A DNA stretch of 64,000 nt from GCA-020345945 sp964596985 (GTDB taxonomy: Archaea > Thermoproteota > Bathyarchaeia > RBG-16-48-13 > GCA-020345945): NCBI GenBank assembly GCA_964596985.1, contig CAZQWG010000004.1, positions 1-64,000 on the forward strand, given 5' to 3'. Made by a program: the position numbers and the translations under genes. Below the pieces are notes generated by a model. That model ran no database searches. It had not been told where the DNA came from and saw nothing but the letters and a program-made list of their open reading frames with translations. Below are positions 34,128-43,409 of the stretch, piece by piece. Each line of letters opens with the position of its first letter. Within the stretch, counting starts at the first letter, position 1.

Positions 34128-34883
34128 CTACACTCTGGTTTCTATCCCGCATGTAGCGAGAAGATTCTCAAGGTTCTCACGCTTACTGTTCCACTTGTAT
34201 TCCTTCAGACTATCTATTATACGCTCTTTCGTTAAGCCAAGGGTCATACGTACGTTTTCTGCGACCTCGCTACCTATGAAGAAATACTGGGAAACCGAGG
34301 TGACATTTGTCGTTCTCCTGCTGGTGCTTGAACTTTCAAAGTCTATGATCTCGGGTATGCTGTTGTCTCTTACGATGATATGCTTTTTCGCAGGGTTCAA
34401 TTGTCCGTGGTCGATTCCTGCAATGTCTAGCCTATAGCAATCTTCTAGGACCAGCTTCAAGACCTGCGCTATTGTTTTTCGGTCGTGTCCTGCTGTCTTC
34501 TCGAGTAGCCAAGAGGAGATCTTGGTTCCATCGATGTACTCCATCAGCAAGAGGTTCTTCGTATGCTTCAAGAGTATCGGCCCCACCCCGATATTATTCG
34601 TCTTTCTCAGGATCTCGGCTTCGTGGGCGGAGGATTCTCTGTTTGAGTCTGTCCTTTGAATCTTCAGCGCAGCTTTACCGTCGGCTAACGTTACCAACAC
34701 GACTATCGAGGTACATCCCTTCCCGAGGATTCGGTAATCCTCAATGGAACTATTTCCTGCTGGTACGAGGTCGAGGACACCTAGCTCGGCAATCTCTTCG
34801 AGGCGTTTCTTCACCTCCCTGTCCGTAGTATGGGGGTAGGCGAGTATCTTTCTCATCGATATGAGGCTGGTCGTCTGTCTCAA
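34128..34883 (-). CDS. COG2112-type atypical Ser/Thr protein kinase
   Basis: 251 residues. After an N-terminal helical region the kinase lobe shows LGKGCTSIVVLVTLADGKAA with the ATP-binding Lys in ALKIQR, the hinge LLLMEYIDGTKI, a catalytic loop IAGIDHGQLNPAKKHIIV and a metal motif EIIDFES. This matches the archaeal COG2112 kinases, related to RIO and lipopolysaccharide kinases. It begins nine bases after the CCA-adding enzyme gene, as a co-transcribed gene. Target unknown. Confidence 0.85.
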   Translation of the reverse strand: MRQTTSLISMRKILAYPHTTDREVKKRLEEIAELGVLDLVPAGNSSIEDYRILGKGCTSIVVLVTLADGKAALKIQRTDSNRESSAHEAEILRKTNNIGVGPILLKHTKNLLLMEYIDGTKISSWLLEKTAGHDRKTIAQVLKLVLEDCYRLDIAGIDHGQLNPAKKHIIVRDNSIPEIIDFESSSTSRRTTNVTSVSQYFFIGSEVAENVRMTLGLTKERIIDSLKEYKWNSKRENLENLLATCGIETRV

Positions 34884-34892
34884 ACCGATCTG

Positions 34893-36341
34893 CTACCTTC
34901 TCAGCCAACTCGGTGATCCTTTCAGAAACCTTGTCAAATGCCTTGCAAAATCCTTGTTCCTTGAGTAGACAGGGAGTATCTCGTTCCCAGTCATCACTCT
35001 GTATTTTCGTTTCATTGCTGCTTGGATTCTGCTTCCCAGTCCGATGCTGTCTAGGTCTCTATCGATCTTCTCTCTGATCGAGTCGATAGCGTTGAAATGC
35101 GTTCTGTTGACTCTGACCATCCATCTTTCCCCCTCAATCCATGGCCCGTATACTGTTCCAGAGTTGTTCAGATGTTTTTCAAGGAAATGGTTGGCTTCCT
35201 CGGACCACACGAATGGTCCTACTTGTTCCCTAGTCTCTGATATCCTACCGTTTTCCATTTCGATGATAAAGATGGTCTCACCGCACTCTTCGCTCCACAC
35301 CGTTGATCTTAGGACGCGGAACCCCTCCTCATCCAGGACGCGGCAGATTGCCTTGAGAGATTTGTACAGTTGCCCCCACAATACGTCTGGTACGATTGAT
35401 AGTTCATTCACGTTGATGAAGAGGCAGTAGGTCCCCCTCTCCTTGAGATTCTGCAACAGTCTCTTTTCAGAGAACACCTCTTCCTTGGGGGTGAAGAATC
35501 CTCTATGGGGGTGCTGTAGAAATTCCCTGCAGGCGGCAATGAACTCGCCCAGTTTTTTCATGGTCACTGCTGAAGCAAGGTTTCGTTGCATGTCCACGGG
35601 GTCGATGACTATTAATGGTTGGTTGAAGAGTTCCTTCACTTTCTTCTTTTCTTGATAATACCCCTCTATATCTATGAAAGGTTGGTTACGCCACTTTGCC
35701 GCCGATCTTATGGTATCTAGAAATGTCCCATAATGCATAATCAGTATCTCGGATAGGTATCCGCTGAATCCTCCTACCCTGATCTCGGCTCCATAGGTTC
35801 CGGTCTCCTTCATGAACTTCTTGAGAAGTCTTACCTCGTTTCTCTTCTTTGGTTCAAGGTTATCCTTGACATACTCTGTGTGGAAGGGGGTTCGGTCGGT
35901 GGAGCTTATCCACTGCCCTCTCTGCGCCTTGTAGGCTGGCACGATGTTGACTAGAATTCCCTCGATCTCCGCCTCTAAATAGGGGTGTTCGGCGTATCTT
36001 CTCCGCGTTCTATTTGGCGCCAGTACATCCTCTGCGATCTCGAGGGCAAGTTTCTCGAAGTCCTCTCTGCCCACTGTTGTCGGGAATAGGAGGAAGATGT
36101 CTACGTCGACTTCTCCCCTCACCCAGGTATCTTTAGCGAATGATCCCTCGACACGTACATCGATTTCCAGGTCCTTCTCTCCTGCAATCTCAGTGACTTT
36201 TCCCAGAAGCTCATCTGCTAAGCATTGAATCCTTTCTCGCTCTTCTCTCGGGGGTTCTATTGTAGCTAGAATCTCTTCACAGAGATCCTCTACGGTATCG
36301 GTTTTCCCGGGCTTCTCATTGGTCTTGGGCATCTTTCTCAT
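34893..36341 (-). CDS. cca: CCA-adding tRNA nucleotidyltransferase (class I)
   Basis: 482 residues, family-typical. The palm has VEGSFAKDTWVRGEVDVDIF with the two catalytic Asp, and a third carboxylate around YLEAEIEGILVNIVPAY. The head, neck and tail domains follow (TEYVKDNLEPKKRNEVRLLK, then VGGFSGYLSEILIMHYG). It adds or repairs the CCA end of tRNAs without a template. The downstream COG2112 kinase is likely in the same transcript. Confidence 0.95.
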   Translation of the reverse strand: MRKMPKTNEKPGKTDTVEDLCEEILATIEPPREERERIQCLADELLGKVTEIAGEKDLEIDVRVEGSFAKDTWVRGEVDVDIFLLFPTTVGREDFEKLALEIAEDVLAPNRTRRRYAEHPYLEAEIEGILVNIVPAYKAQRGQWISSTDRTPFHTEYVKDNLEPKKRNEVRLLKKFMKETGTYGAEIRVGGFSGYLSEILIMHYGTFLDTIRSAAKWRNQPFIDIEGYYQEKKKVKELFNQPLIVIDPVDMQRNLASAVTMKKLGEFIAACREFLQHPHRGFFTPKEEVFSEKRLLQNLKERGTYCLFINVNELSIVPDVLWGQLYKSLKAICRVLDEEGFRVLRSTVWSEECGETIFIIEMENGRISETREQVGPFVWSEEANHFLEKHLNNSGTVYGPWIEGERWMVRVNRTHFNAIDSIREKIDRDLDSIGLGSRIQAAMKRKYRVMTGNEILPVYSRNKDFARHLTRFLKGSPSWLRR

Positions 36342-36470
36342 CGGGGGTGCTCTCCCGTGGATTGATTGCTAGTCTCAACTGATTCGCTGAGGTTGGGTTG
36401 GCTGCCTGTTGCTCGGGAAGAATTAGAGATAGGCTAGGATCGCTATCTAATCAGCGGTGACCCTCTGTTA

Positions 36471-36788
36471 CTAGGTCTTGAGTATCCATTGTTGTCCTAC
36501 TTTCTCATAGACCTTGTACTTTGAGCCTTTTCCTCCAATATAGTCCCGAAGTATCCTTTTGGCCGTAGAGATATTCCGCAGGGTCTTTGCAAAGCAGACA
36601 ATCTCGTATATCTCGCCCGCGTATGATCCTCCTGGGTTAGGTTTCTTGAAGGATTTTATTTCGACGTGTTTCCCCAGCTGTCGGACTAGGAATGAGAAGA
36701 ACCTGACGTGGCCGTGAATGACGACTTTATACGTCTTGTTGATAAGGGTCTTGAACCGATTTATCCTTTTGCTATTTTCCCCAACCAT
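36471..36788 (-). CDS. Hypothetical protein
   Basis: 105 residues, basic, with HGHVRFFSFLVRQLGKHVEI and a Gly/Lys loop GGKGSKYKVYEK. No family recognised. The mix of strands and basic loops would suit nucleic-acid binding, but this is a guess. The A/T-rich stretch 36789-36860 with TATA-like sequence probably holds its promoter. Confidence 0.6.
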   Translation of the reverse strand: MVGENSKRINRFKTLINKTYKVVIHGHVRFFSFLVRQLGKHVEIKSFKKPNPGGSYAGEIYEIVCFAKTLRNISTAKRILRDYIGGKGSKYKVYEKVGQQWILKT

Positions 36789-36993
36789 TTGGATCTTATC
36801 CAGATTTTTTACTCCTCTTTCTTATATGAGTTATTCTCCCCTTGATATACTTATCTTAGATTTTTCTCTTTATTACTCGCCTAGTTCTACTCATATGTGG
36901 GTCATTGGAATGTTTGTTCCCCTTTTTCTACGGATAGTCTAGAGGGACATAACCTCTTAGTGTTACAGTATGTTGAAGTCAGCTGTGTTCTTC

Positions 36994-37581
36994 TCAGATC
37001 TTTACTCCCTTCTTCTCAGCCAAGGTAGTGTATACTGGGCCTTGAGGCGTCAAGACGCTCTTCTTCAACTTCAAAGTATCCAATATGGTTTCTCCGATTT
37101 CGGTGTCCCTAAGGGAAAGTAGTCTCTTAGACAACTGGTCGATGTTCTTTCTCGATCTCACCCTCGCTATTGTTATATGGGGACTGAATCTTCGACCTAT
37201 CTCTGTGACCCCTGCTCTTCTCAGTCTTATTCCCAAGAGTTGAAAAATTGATTGCAGGTCTTCTCTCCCCTTGTCTATGCCAACCCATACCACGTTGATT
37301 CTTCGTAGGTTTGGGAATGCGCCTATTCCTTGCAGTGAGATATCAAAGGGTGCAAAGTCTATCTGATCTAACTCGGTAGCGATCTGATCGATGGTTGTTC
37401 TCGGCAATTCTCCGAGGAAGCTTAACGTTATATGAAGATTCTCTGTGCTTACGGTTCTGATATTTGATCCGCTTTGAACTATTTCCCTTTGAAGTTCTCC
37501 GATTCTAGCCAAGATCTTCGGCTCGTCTACCTCGAAAGCTATGAAACTCCTGATCTTTTCTTCTGCTACTCGCCGCCTCAT
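36994..37581 (-). CDS. thpR: RNA 2',3'-cyclic phosphodiesterase (LigT family)
   Basis: 195 residues of the 2H phosphoesterase family with both catalytic motifs, LHITLSFLG (about residue 50) and PHITIARVRS (about 135). The enzyme opens 2',3'-cyclic phosphates on RNA and, in reverse, can ligate tRNA halves in vitro. The N-terminal 8 residues are basic and may be non-homologous. Divergent from the radical-SAM gene. Confidence 0.92.
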   Translation of the reverse strand: MRRRVAEEKIRSFIAFEVDEPKILARIGELQREIVQSGSNIRTVSTENLHITLSFLGELPRTTIDQIATELDQIDFAPFDISLQGIGAFPNLRRINVVWVGIDKGREDLQSIFQLLGIRLRRAGVTEIGRRFSPHITIARVRSRKNIDQLSKRLLSLRDTEIGETILDTLKLKKSVLTPQGPVYTTLAEKKGVKI

Positions 37582-37714
37582 TTTAATCCTCCGTCGTCGC
37601 TGACTATTTCTATATCCTTGTGTTAAGAGTTTCCAGTTTCTTTCCGGAATCTTTGAGGGGGAGACAAATCTATTTAGAATATCATGAATGTATCAACTCT
37701 CCAAGAGGGTTTTT

Positions 37715-38476
37715 ATGAATGTAAGAATCGGTGGGATAGTGGATGTGAGCACCATCGACTGGGTCGGAAGACCTACGACGGTGCTCTTTCTCGCCGGCTG
37801 CTCTTTCGCGTGTCCCTGGTGTCAGAATACGAACCTTATCCCGCTAAGATCAGGGAAGCTTGTTTCTGTGTCGGAGGTGAAGAAGAGAATCTCGATGAAC
37901 CTAGGATTGATCGACGGTATCGGCTTTAGTGGAGGTGAGCCAACGCTTCAAGAGAATCCTTTGACCGAGATCTCTAGTTGGGCTAAGCGTAAAGGACTTG
38001 GTGTATTCCTCAACACAAATGGCAGTAATCCCCGTGTGATCCGGGATCTCATTGAGATGAATCTCGTTGACAGGATAGCCTCTGATGTCAAGGCTCCTTT
38101 GGAGGTAGGTGAGTACTCGAGGGTGATAGGGAAATCAACATCATATTGTGATCGAGTGATAGGCAAGATCCGGGAGACTATCTCTCTTTGCAATGAGAGA
38201 GAAATACCTCTTGAGATCAGGACTACGATCGTTCCTAACTTGGTCGATCGTCCAGATCAGATTCGAGATATATCTAGAGATCTGAAACATTGTGAACGAT
38301 ATATCCTTCAGCAATTTGTTCCAAACGAGAATGTCGTAGACCCCAGATTTAGAGATCTTTCTCCCCCGAGCCGAGAACATCTATTGAGTCTTGCCAGAAT
38401 AGCTCAGAGAGAAGGCGTCAAGAGCGTATTCATCAGAAGTTCATCTCGAGGACTGGAAAGAGCAGGATCGCGTTGA
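37715..38476 (+). CDS. Radical SAM activase (NrdG-like)
   Basis: 253 residues from ATG 37715 (MNVRIGGIVDVST), where homology begins; the frame is open from 37688. The cluster motif is AGCSFACPWCQN (CxxxCxxC), followed by the GGEPTL motif. Size and motif match activating enzymes of anaerobic ribonucleotide reductase or pyruvate formate-lyase type. No glycyl-radical enzyme is adjacent, so the target is unknown. The stop overlaps the start of the next gene, giving translational coupling. Confidence 0.9.
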   Translation: MNVRIGGIVDVSTIDWVGRPTTVLFLAGCSFACPWCQNTNLIPLRSGKLVSVSEVKKRISMNLGLIDGIGFSGGEPTLQENPLTEISSWAKRKGLGVFLNTNGSNPRVIRDLIEMNLVDRIASDVKAPLEVGEYSRVIGKSTSYCDRVIGKIRETISLCNEREIPLEIRTTIVPNLVDRPDQIRDISRDLKHCERYILQQFVPNENVVDPRFRDLSPPSREHLLSLARIAQREGVKSVFIRSSSRGLERAGSR

Positions 38477-39042
38477 AATTGAAGACTGTGATCGGGTTGA
38501 CTGGAATGCCCGGTGCGGGAAAGAGCGTCGTCTCCAATATCGCAAGGGATCTTGGAATACCTGTGGTTGTTATGGGGGACGTAGTGCGAGAAGAGGTGAC
38601 GCGAGAGGGATTGAAGCCGTCTCCCAGGAATGTGGGGAAGGTTATGCTGAAGCTTCGAAGAACCTTCGGTGATACCGTCGTCGCGGAGCGTTGTGTGCCT
38701 CGAATTGAAAACTCTGATTCGCCTCTAGTCTTGGTGGAGGGTATACGAAGTCTGGAAGAAGTGGATTTCTTCAAGGGTAGGTTCCCCGGCTTTGAGCTTG
38801 TTGTGGTTCATTCGTCACCACGGATGCGTCTAGAGAGACTTCGAAAGCGGAGGAGAAGCGATGATTCTGAGGATCAAGACTTGTTTAACGAAAGAGATAG
38901 GAGAGAGCTCCAAGTTGGCATAGGCTCTGCGATAGCCCTTGCCGACCACGTATTTGTAAATGAGGGAAAACTTGACTCGTTTAAGAGCGAGGTTAACGCG
39001 TATCTCCTGAAGGTGATTTCCCGTGCCGGAAGTAGAGGTTAG
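38473..39042 (+). CDS. UPF0200-type P-loop kinase
   Basis: 189 residues from TTG 38473. Walker A GMPGAGKSVVSN, then VVVMGDVVREEVTREG and LVEGIRSLEEVDFF, in the pattern of nucleoside-monophosphate and dephospho-CoA kinases. The archaeal UPF0200 family has an uncertain substrate. It overlaps both neighbours: four bases with the radical-SAM gene and 20 with the COG1325 gene, the latter a conserved archaeal pairing. Confidence 0.88.
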   Translation: MKLKTVIGLTGMPGAGKSVVSNIARDLGIPVVVMGDVVREEVTREGLKPSPRNVGKVMLKLRRTFGDTVVAERCVPRIENSDSPLVLVEGIRSLEEVDFFKGRFPGFELVVVHSSPRMRLERLRKRRRSDDSEDQDLFNERDRRELQVGIGSAIALADHVFVNEGKLDSFKSEVNAYLLKVISRAGSRG

Positions 39043-39445
39043 AATAGAGGTTAGGGTAAGCAACACTGAAGATCCTCAGAAAGTAACCGAAGCGGTGTCG
39101 AGTATCGCCGAATGCAGGGAACCCGTATTCCTCGAACGTGAATATGGGAGGCTCATGGTCTTTCAGGGGAGTGGGAAAGAGTTCTTATCCCCGCTCCGAA
39201 GGCACCTTTTTGAGCAGAGAATTCTCGGTGCTGCACGAAGGGTTCTAAGGAGAAGCCTAGATAGGAACGTCTTCCGTTTCCACCTCAATAAACAGGCTGC
39301 CTACTCTGCTCAGATCTCCTTTTGTCAAAAAGAAGGGGAATCACCCTTAGGTCCATTGACGGTTGAAGTCACGACTCAAGATACCAGATCCTTCTTAGAC
39401 TGGCTAACACCGAGGACTAGAAAGGATGGTTCCGTTGCCGATTGA
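39023..39445 (+). CDS. COG1325 predicted RNA-binding protein
   Basis: 140 residues. VEVRIEVRVSNTEDPQKVTE opens the fold; LRRHLFEQRILGAARRVLRR forms a basic helix; the C-terminal part has LNKQAAYSAQISFC. This family, predicted to be linked to the archaeal exosome or other RNA metabolism, is commonly next to UPF0200 kinases, as here (20-base overlap). No catalytic residues are known. Confidence 0.82.
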   Translation: MPEVEVRIEVRVSNTEDPQKVTEAVSSIAECREPVFLEREYGRLMVFQGSGKEFLSPLRRHLFEQRILGAARRVLRRSLDRNVFRFHLNKQAAYSAQISFCQKEGESPLGPLTVEVTTQDTRSFLDWLTPRTRKDGSVAD

Positions 39446-39513
39446 GCTCTCTGCGTGCTCTGTGTTCGCCTTTTCCTTGGAGCAAGTATTGGCATGGCCT
39501 TAAGCCCGAAGAC

Positions 39514-40440
39514 CTAGTCGTTTCTCGATAATGGAATCTCGACCCTCTGAAGGTCTTCAGCAATCTCGACGTCTGGGAATCGCGTTTTGGCTTGGGTAAG
39601 TATGAGTTGAGGATTTTGATATCTGGCACTTATATGCGTCAGTATGAGTCTTCTGACCGTTGCTCTCCTGGCAATACTGGCGGCCTGGCTTGGAGTTGAA
39701 TGCCCTGTCTCAGCAGCCATTTCCTCAAGACTATCGTCGTAAGTGGCTTCGTGTATCAGAATGTCTGCCCCCTGAGCGAGATCCGCAACCTCAATACACG
39801 GTCGTGTATCTCCGCTGTAGACGATCTTCCTCCCGGGTCTAGGGGGTCCTAGAATGTCTTCTGGTTCTACTACGGTTCCATCCCGTAGTATTACAGTTTT
39901 TCCCTGTTGGATCTGGGTTCTGATAGGCCCCTCTGGAACCCCGATTTCAACCGCTCTTTGGGTGTCGAATCTACCCGGCCGTTCTTTCTCCAACAGTCCA
40001 AAGGAGAAACTCTCTTCAACGTGGTCTGCTCTGACAGCCTCAACGGTGTACTTGGGCTCTTCTATGACTGTGCCGGGACGGACCTCTCTAGTCTCCACTG
40101 GGAACCGTGCTTTCACCCCTAGCGATGATAACGCTGACGATAGGAATGTTCGCAATCCTGGTGGACCGTAGACTTGAAGCTCATCCCTTCGACCGAGAAG
40201 TGATAAGGTCTGGATGAGCCCCAGCAATCCGAGCGTGTGGTCTCCGTGCATATGGGTGATGAATATCTTCATCTTTCTCCGAAAGCCTATATGGGCGCGT
40301 ATCATCTGCCGCTGTGTTCCTTCACCGCAATCGAAGAGTAGTATCTCTCCTTCCCTAAGTAAGACGATTGCAGACGAGTTTCTGGACTCGGTAGGGATAC
40401 TTGCCCCTGTTCCGAGAAAAACCAGTTCCATATGCGCCAC
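39514..40440 (-). CDS. rnz: Ribonuclease Z
   Basis: 308 residues, the short tRNase Z form. MELVFLGTGASIPTESRNSS at the N-terminus, the zinc motif THMHGDHTLGLLGL, the exosite-type insert near 150-190 and the distal ligands HEATYDD and LTHISARY. It removes 3' trailers of tRNA precursors. It is followed upstream, on the same strand with four bases between, by Trm-G10, and then by Prs, making a rnz/trmG10/prs transcript. Confidence 0.95.
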   Translation of the reverse strand: MAHMELVFLGTGASIPTESRNSSAIVLLREGEILLFDCGEGTQRQMIRAHIGFRRKMKIFITHMHGDHTLGLLGLIQTLSLLGRRDELQVYGPPGLRTFLSSALSSLGVKARFPVETREVRPGTVIEEPKYTVEAVRADHVEESFSFGLLEKERPGRFDTQRAVEIGVPEGPIRTQIQQGKTVILRDGTVVEPEDILGPPRPGRKIVYSGDTRPCIEVADLAQGADILIHEATYDDSLEEMAAETGHSTPSQAASIARRATVRRLILTHISARYQNPQLILTQAKTRFPDVEIAEDLQRVEIPLSRND

Positions 40441-40444
40441 CGGC

Positions 40445-41488
40445 TCATTCTTCTCTTCTTAATACTGCTATTGCTCGTGTTAGGCTTCGATGTTCCCTGA
40501 CTCGAACGTTTTCAACTATCCTGAATCCTGCTTTCTCCGCATTTTCTTTTAATGCTATTTCGATTCGAGATCCAAGACAAACGTATTTCCCCCTTGGTAT
40601 CGTGTTGCGTGTAGAATCTAAGAATCTCTTGACGATGACTTCTGGGTGATTCCCGAGAGTCGTAGAGAGTTTCCCGTACGGCGCGTCCGTGGCGACAGAA
40701 TCTGCCCTATTGAATGGAAGGTGACCAATCTCGCTGACTACCAGGCCTTCAGGTTCAACTCCCCAGTGACGCAGATTCTTCAATGCTCCTTGAACCATTT
40801 CTGGTTTTACATCCGATCCTAGTACTCTCATACCTGTCAACCCTGCCTCCAGAAGTATTCCTCCAGTTCCGCAGAATGGATCGAGTAAAAGTCCACCTTC
40901 CTTGCATCGAGACAGATTCATTATGACCCTGGCGAGCCTCGGTGGCATGGATGAGGGGTGAAAGAAAGGTCTCTTTCTAGGTCTTCTGGATTCAAAGCCT
41001 TGAGAGTCTAGTTCGATTCTCTTCAATCCGAAGACCAGTCTCTTCCCGGTTAGTAGACCTAGGAATCGGTGTTTCGGATTCTCAAGATCCACTTTCAAAC
41101 TTGGTTTTCTTTGAAGAATGAGTCCCCCTATCTCAGCTTCCAGAGACTCTCTATCTATATGTCTCGAGCTGCCTTGGATTCTTCTTATCCTCACAGAGAA
41201 CTTGTCGTCTGCCAAAACTAGGCTGTCTAGTTGGATTTTCCTTATCGCTTCGAGGATCTGGTTGACCTTATTCCTACTGACGAAGAGTAGAGATCCTGCC
41301 GCCTTTGTCATGGAACATCTCCGGAATATTGCTGTAAGACACTTGGAGGTTGACGAGATCAGAATGATCTGTGGGAGTCTGTCAAAGATTCTGTATTCGA
41401 TCTCTTCTGACTCCAGCACGGCCCGTAACTCTGCCTCGGCTAGTTCTTCATTTTTTCCGGAGATGTGAATGAAGAACCTCGATTCCAA
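40445..41488 (-). CDS. trmG10: tRNA (guanine10-N2)-dimethyltransferase
   Basis: 347 residues: N-terminal ferredoxin-like and THUMP regions (about 1-160), then a Rossmann methyltransferase with LLDPFCGTGGILLEAGL (about 205) and the catalytic TDAPYGKLST (about 265; usual DPPYG form altered to DAPYG, normal for Trm-G10). It dimethylates G10 of tRNA. Its start abuts the stop of prs (0 bases between) and its stop is four bases before rnz. Confidence 0.93.
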   Translation of the reverse strand: MESRFFIHISGKNEELAEAELRAVLESEEIEYRIFDRLPQIILISSTSKCLTAIFRRCSMTKAAGSLLFVSRNKVNQILEAIRKIQLDSLVLADDKFSVRIRRIQGSSRHIDRESLEAEIGGLILQRKPSLKVDLENPKHRFLGLLTGKRLVFGLKRIELDSQGFESRRPRKRPFFHPSSMPPRLARVIMNLSRCKEGGLLLDPFCGTGGILLEAGLTGMRVLGSDVKPEMVQGALKNLRHWGVEPEGLVVSEIGHLPFNRADSVATDAPYGKLSTTLGNHPEVIVKRFLDSTRNTIPRGKYVCLGSRIEIALKENAEKAGFRIVENVRVREHRSLTRAIAVLRREE

Positions 41489-42367
41489 CTATCGTATCCT
41501 CGAGACAGCCTTGGCTACTACTGGTGTGACAGACACCTGACTGAACTTGCTTGTCACGCAATCAGTGCCCACTATGCCCTCAGCTCCGTTTTCGAGGATT
41601 CGCTTCTCCGCCTCTCCTATCATGAGTGGGTGTACACAAGCCGCAAAGACCCTTTCCGCCCCTTGTTCTTTGAGCATTCTCACGGCAGCCGCGGTTGTAC
41701 CGCCTGTGCTGATTATATCGTCGAAGACTATCGCATTCCTTCCATGCACATTCAGTTCGGTCTGCTTCATTGCTATCGCTCCAGTAACCCTATTCCTTTG
41801 TTTCTTCAACCATCCGTAGCCTCCTCTCAATACCTTAGCCGCTTCGGCTGCGATCTCGACCGCTCCCTTGTCTGGAGATAGAGCGAATGCTCCTTCCAAC
41901 CCCATTTTCTTGAAGTGCTGTGCTAGTACTGTGATGGCAGATAGGTCCTCGGCTGGAATACTGAAATGCTTCAAGATACTCGGGGCGTGGACATTGATCG
42001 TGAAAAAGGCATCGGCTCCTGCTGCTTCTATCAATTTAGCCACGGTTCCAGCGCTCACCGCCTCACCCGATCGAAAGGATTTGTCCTGTCTTGCATAGGC
42101 CAGGTACGGAACGACGGCTATCGTCCTCTTTGCGCCGAGTTTCTTTGCTGCGTCAAGAAGGATCAACAACTGTGTTAATCTTGTGTCTTGTGGTGGGCTA
42201 GTCGTCTGTATCAGGACTATCTCTTCGTTTTCTATATCCTCGGTGTACCTAACGTACGATTCCCCGTCCGGGAAGACCTTGAACTCCAAAGGTACCGCAG
42301 ATACACCCAAAAACTCTGATACCTTGTCTCCTAACTCCTTGGACGCTGGGCCGGATACTATCCTCAA
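41489..42367 (-). CDS. prs: Ribose-phosphate pyrophosphokinase
   Basis: 292 residues. FPDGESYVRYTEDIENEEIV at the N-terminus, the metal-binding and flexible-loop area near VPYLAYARQDKSFRSGEAVS, and the PRPP loop VFDDIISTGGTTAAA. It makes PRPP from ribose 5-phosphate and ATP for nucleotide, His and Trp synthesis. First gene of the minus-strand prs-trmG10-rnz run. Confidence 0.96.
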   Translation of the reverse strand: MRIVSGPASKELGDKVSEFLGVSAVPLEFKVFPDGESYVRYTEDIENEEIVLIQTTSPPQDTRLTQLLILLDAAKKLGAKRTIAVVPYLAYARQDKSFRSGEAVSAGTVAKLIEAAGADAFFTINVHAPSILKHFSIPAEDLSAITVLAQHFKKMGLEGAFALSPDKGAVEIAAEAAKVLRGGYGWLKKQRNRVTGAIAMKQTELNVHGRNAIVFDDIISTGGTTAAAVRMLKEQGAERVFAACVHPLMIGEAEKRILENGAEGIVGTDCVTSKFSQVSVTPVVAKAVSRIR

Positions 42368-42492
42368 CGATCATCACTTCTCGATCTATGGTTCAGACAA
42401 GACTTTCAGCGTGGCGTGGAAGCCACATCTACTTTCAAAGAAGTTGTCCATCTAACTTAAAATCTCTCGTTTTCTCGCGGTTTTCCGCGTTC

Positions 42493-42885
42493 ATGTCCGG
42501 ATACTGGCGTTTATATCGGCTTTCCCAGGACCTTTATCTGGGCATCTATGTGAGGAATACTCGACGTCTCCTATCTCCAATCGCCCTTCTTATCCTGCTC
42601 TCACTGTCGACATTTCCGCCCGTCTCGTGTCGTCCGGTCGGAAACGATGAAGATGGAAGTGCTGTAACAGATATAGTCGATCGAATAGCCGAGAAGGTTG
42701 AGGCAACGATTCAAGTTGCCACGGAAGCACTACTGCTCATATCTCGCCTATCATACTCCCTTATGGTGTTCTTGGGAAGCTTTCTCTACATGACACGCCT
42801 CAACAAACGGCTTGGCAGAGACCTGGTCTTGGGTGGGGTTGGTCTAGTACTACTTTTCGAGGTACTGGAGCCTGTTCTACTCTAG
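42493..42885 (+). CDS. Small membrane protein, unknown
   Basis: 130 residues from ATG 42493. A signal-peptide-like stretch (SPIALLILLSLSTFPPVS, about 28-45), an acidic exposed segment (GNDEDGSAVTDIVDRIAEKV) and two further hydrophobic helices near the C-terminus (LISRLSYSLMVFLGSFLY and LVLGGVGLVLLFEVLEPVLL). No family recognised. Divergent from prs. Confidence 0.6.
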   Translation: MSGYWRLYRLSQDLYLGIYVRNTRRLLSPIALLILLSLSTFPPVSCRPVGNDEDGSAVTDIVDRIAEKVEATIQVATEALLLISRLSYSLMVFLGSFLYMTRLNKRLGRDLVLGGVGLVLLFEVLEPVLL

Positions 42886-42974
42886 AACTTGTCCCTAGAT
42901 GCTCTAGAGCTTCAATTCAGGGCAAGGCTGGGCAGGAACCTTTCTCTCTTTACTGTCAATTCTGTTTAGGGTGT

Positions 42975-43085
42975 AGATCGTGTTTTACGCGATACTTCGG
43001 GAGCCGGAGGGAATCCCCTTACCCGTATCTCTACTCTTCCCAGTGCTGGCGTGTGCCTGGAAGACGAGGATGGTGCCGGCACTGA
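42975..43085 (+). other. Structured intergenic segment, possible noncoding RNA
   Basis: Three hairpins follow each other in a 299-base gap: ATCGTG/CGCGAT (42977-42993), CGGG/CCCG enclosing AGGG/CCCT (42998-43025), and AGTGCTGGC/GCCGGCACT (43042-43083, nine pairs including one wobble). Local G+C is higher than around. It fits none of the RNase P, SRP or tRNA patterns I can recall. An ORF on the opposite strand is not convincing. Confidence 0.35.
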
Positions 43086-43184
43086 GTCATGGTCTTGTCT
43101 AAGTCCACGATAGCATGACGAGCGAAAACCTAAAAGATAACCTTGTTTTCTTCTTCTTAGATCTTCAGAAGACAGGGAGTTCCT

Positions 43185-43391
43185 ATGCCATTCTGTCCGG
43201 AATGTGGAGGCGAGATGGCCTATGATTCGCGTATCAGAAAATACGCCTGCAAGAGTTGTGGGCTCTCCTTGACCTACCAAGAGCTGATCGAGATGCGTGA
43301 CCGTTCCCGGCCTGATAGCGAATCTCCCGAAGAAAAGCGTCGCCGAGAACACAAGGAGTATCTCAAATGGTGGCTATCTAAGAAGGACTAG
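43185..43391 (+). CDS. Conserved small zinc-ribbon protein
   Basis: 68 residues. MPFCPECGGEMAYDSR and KYACKSCGLSLTYQEL give a zinc ribbon of the TFIIS/RPB9 style, followed by a very basic, acidic-mixed helix (EEKRRREHKEYLKWWLSKKD). Such short ribbons are common in archaeal information processing, but no function is assigned. It lies 18 bases before the CinA-like gene, likely as one operon. Confidence 0.82.
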   Translation: MPFCPECGGEMAYDSRIRKYACKSCGLSLTYQELIEMRDRSRPDSESPEEKRRREHKEYLKWWLSKKD

Positions 43392-43409
43392 GCCCGAGGT
43401 CTTGAAGAC

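Noticed and set aside
42966..43352. Minus-strand ORF of 128 codons over the structured gap
   Set aside because: It overlaps the well-supported zinc-ribbon gene on the other strand and has low-complexity Ser/Arg-rich composition typical of shadow frames.
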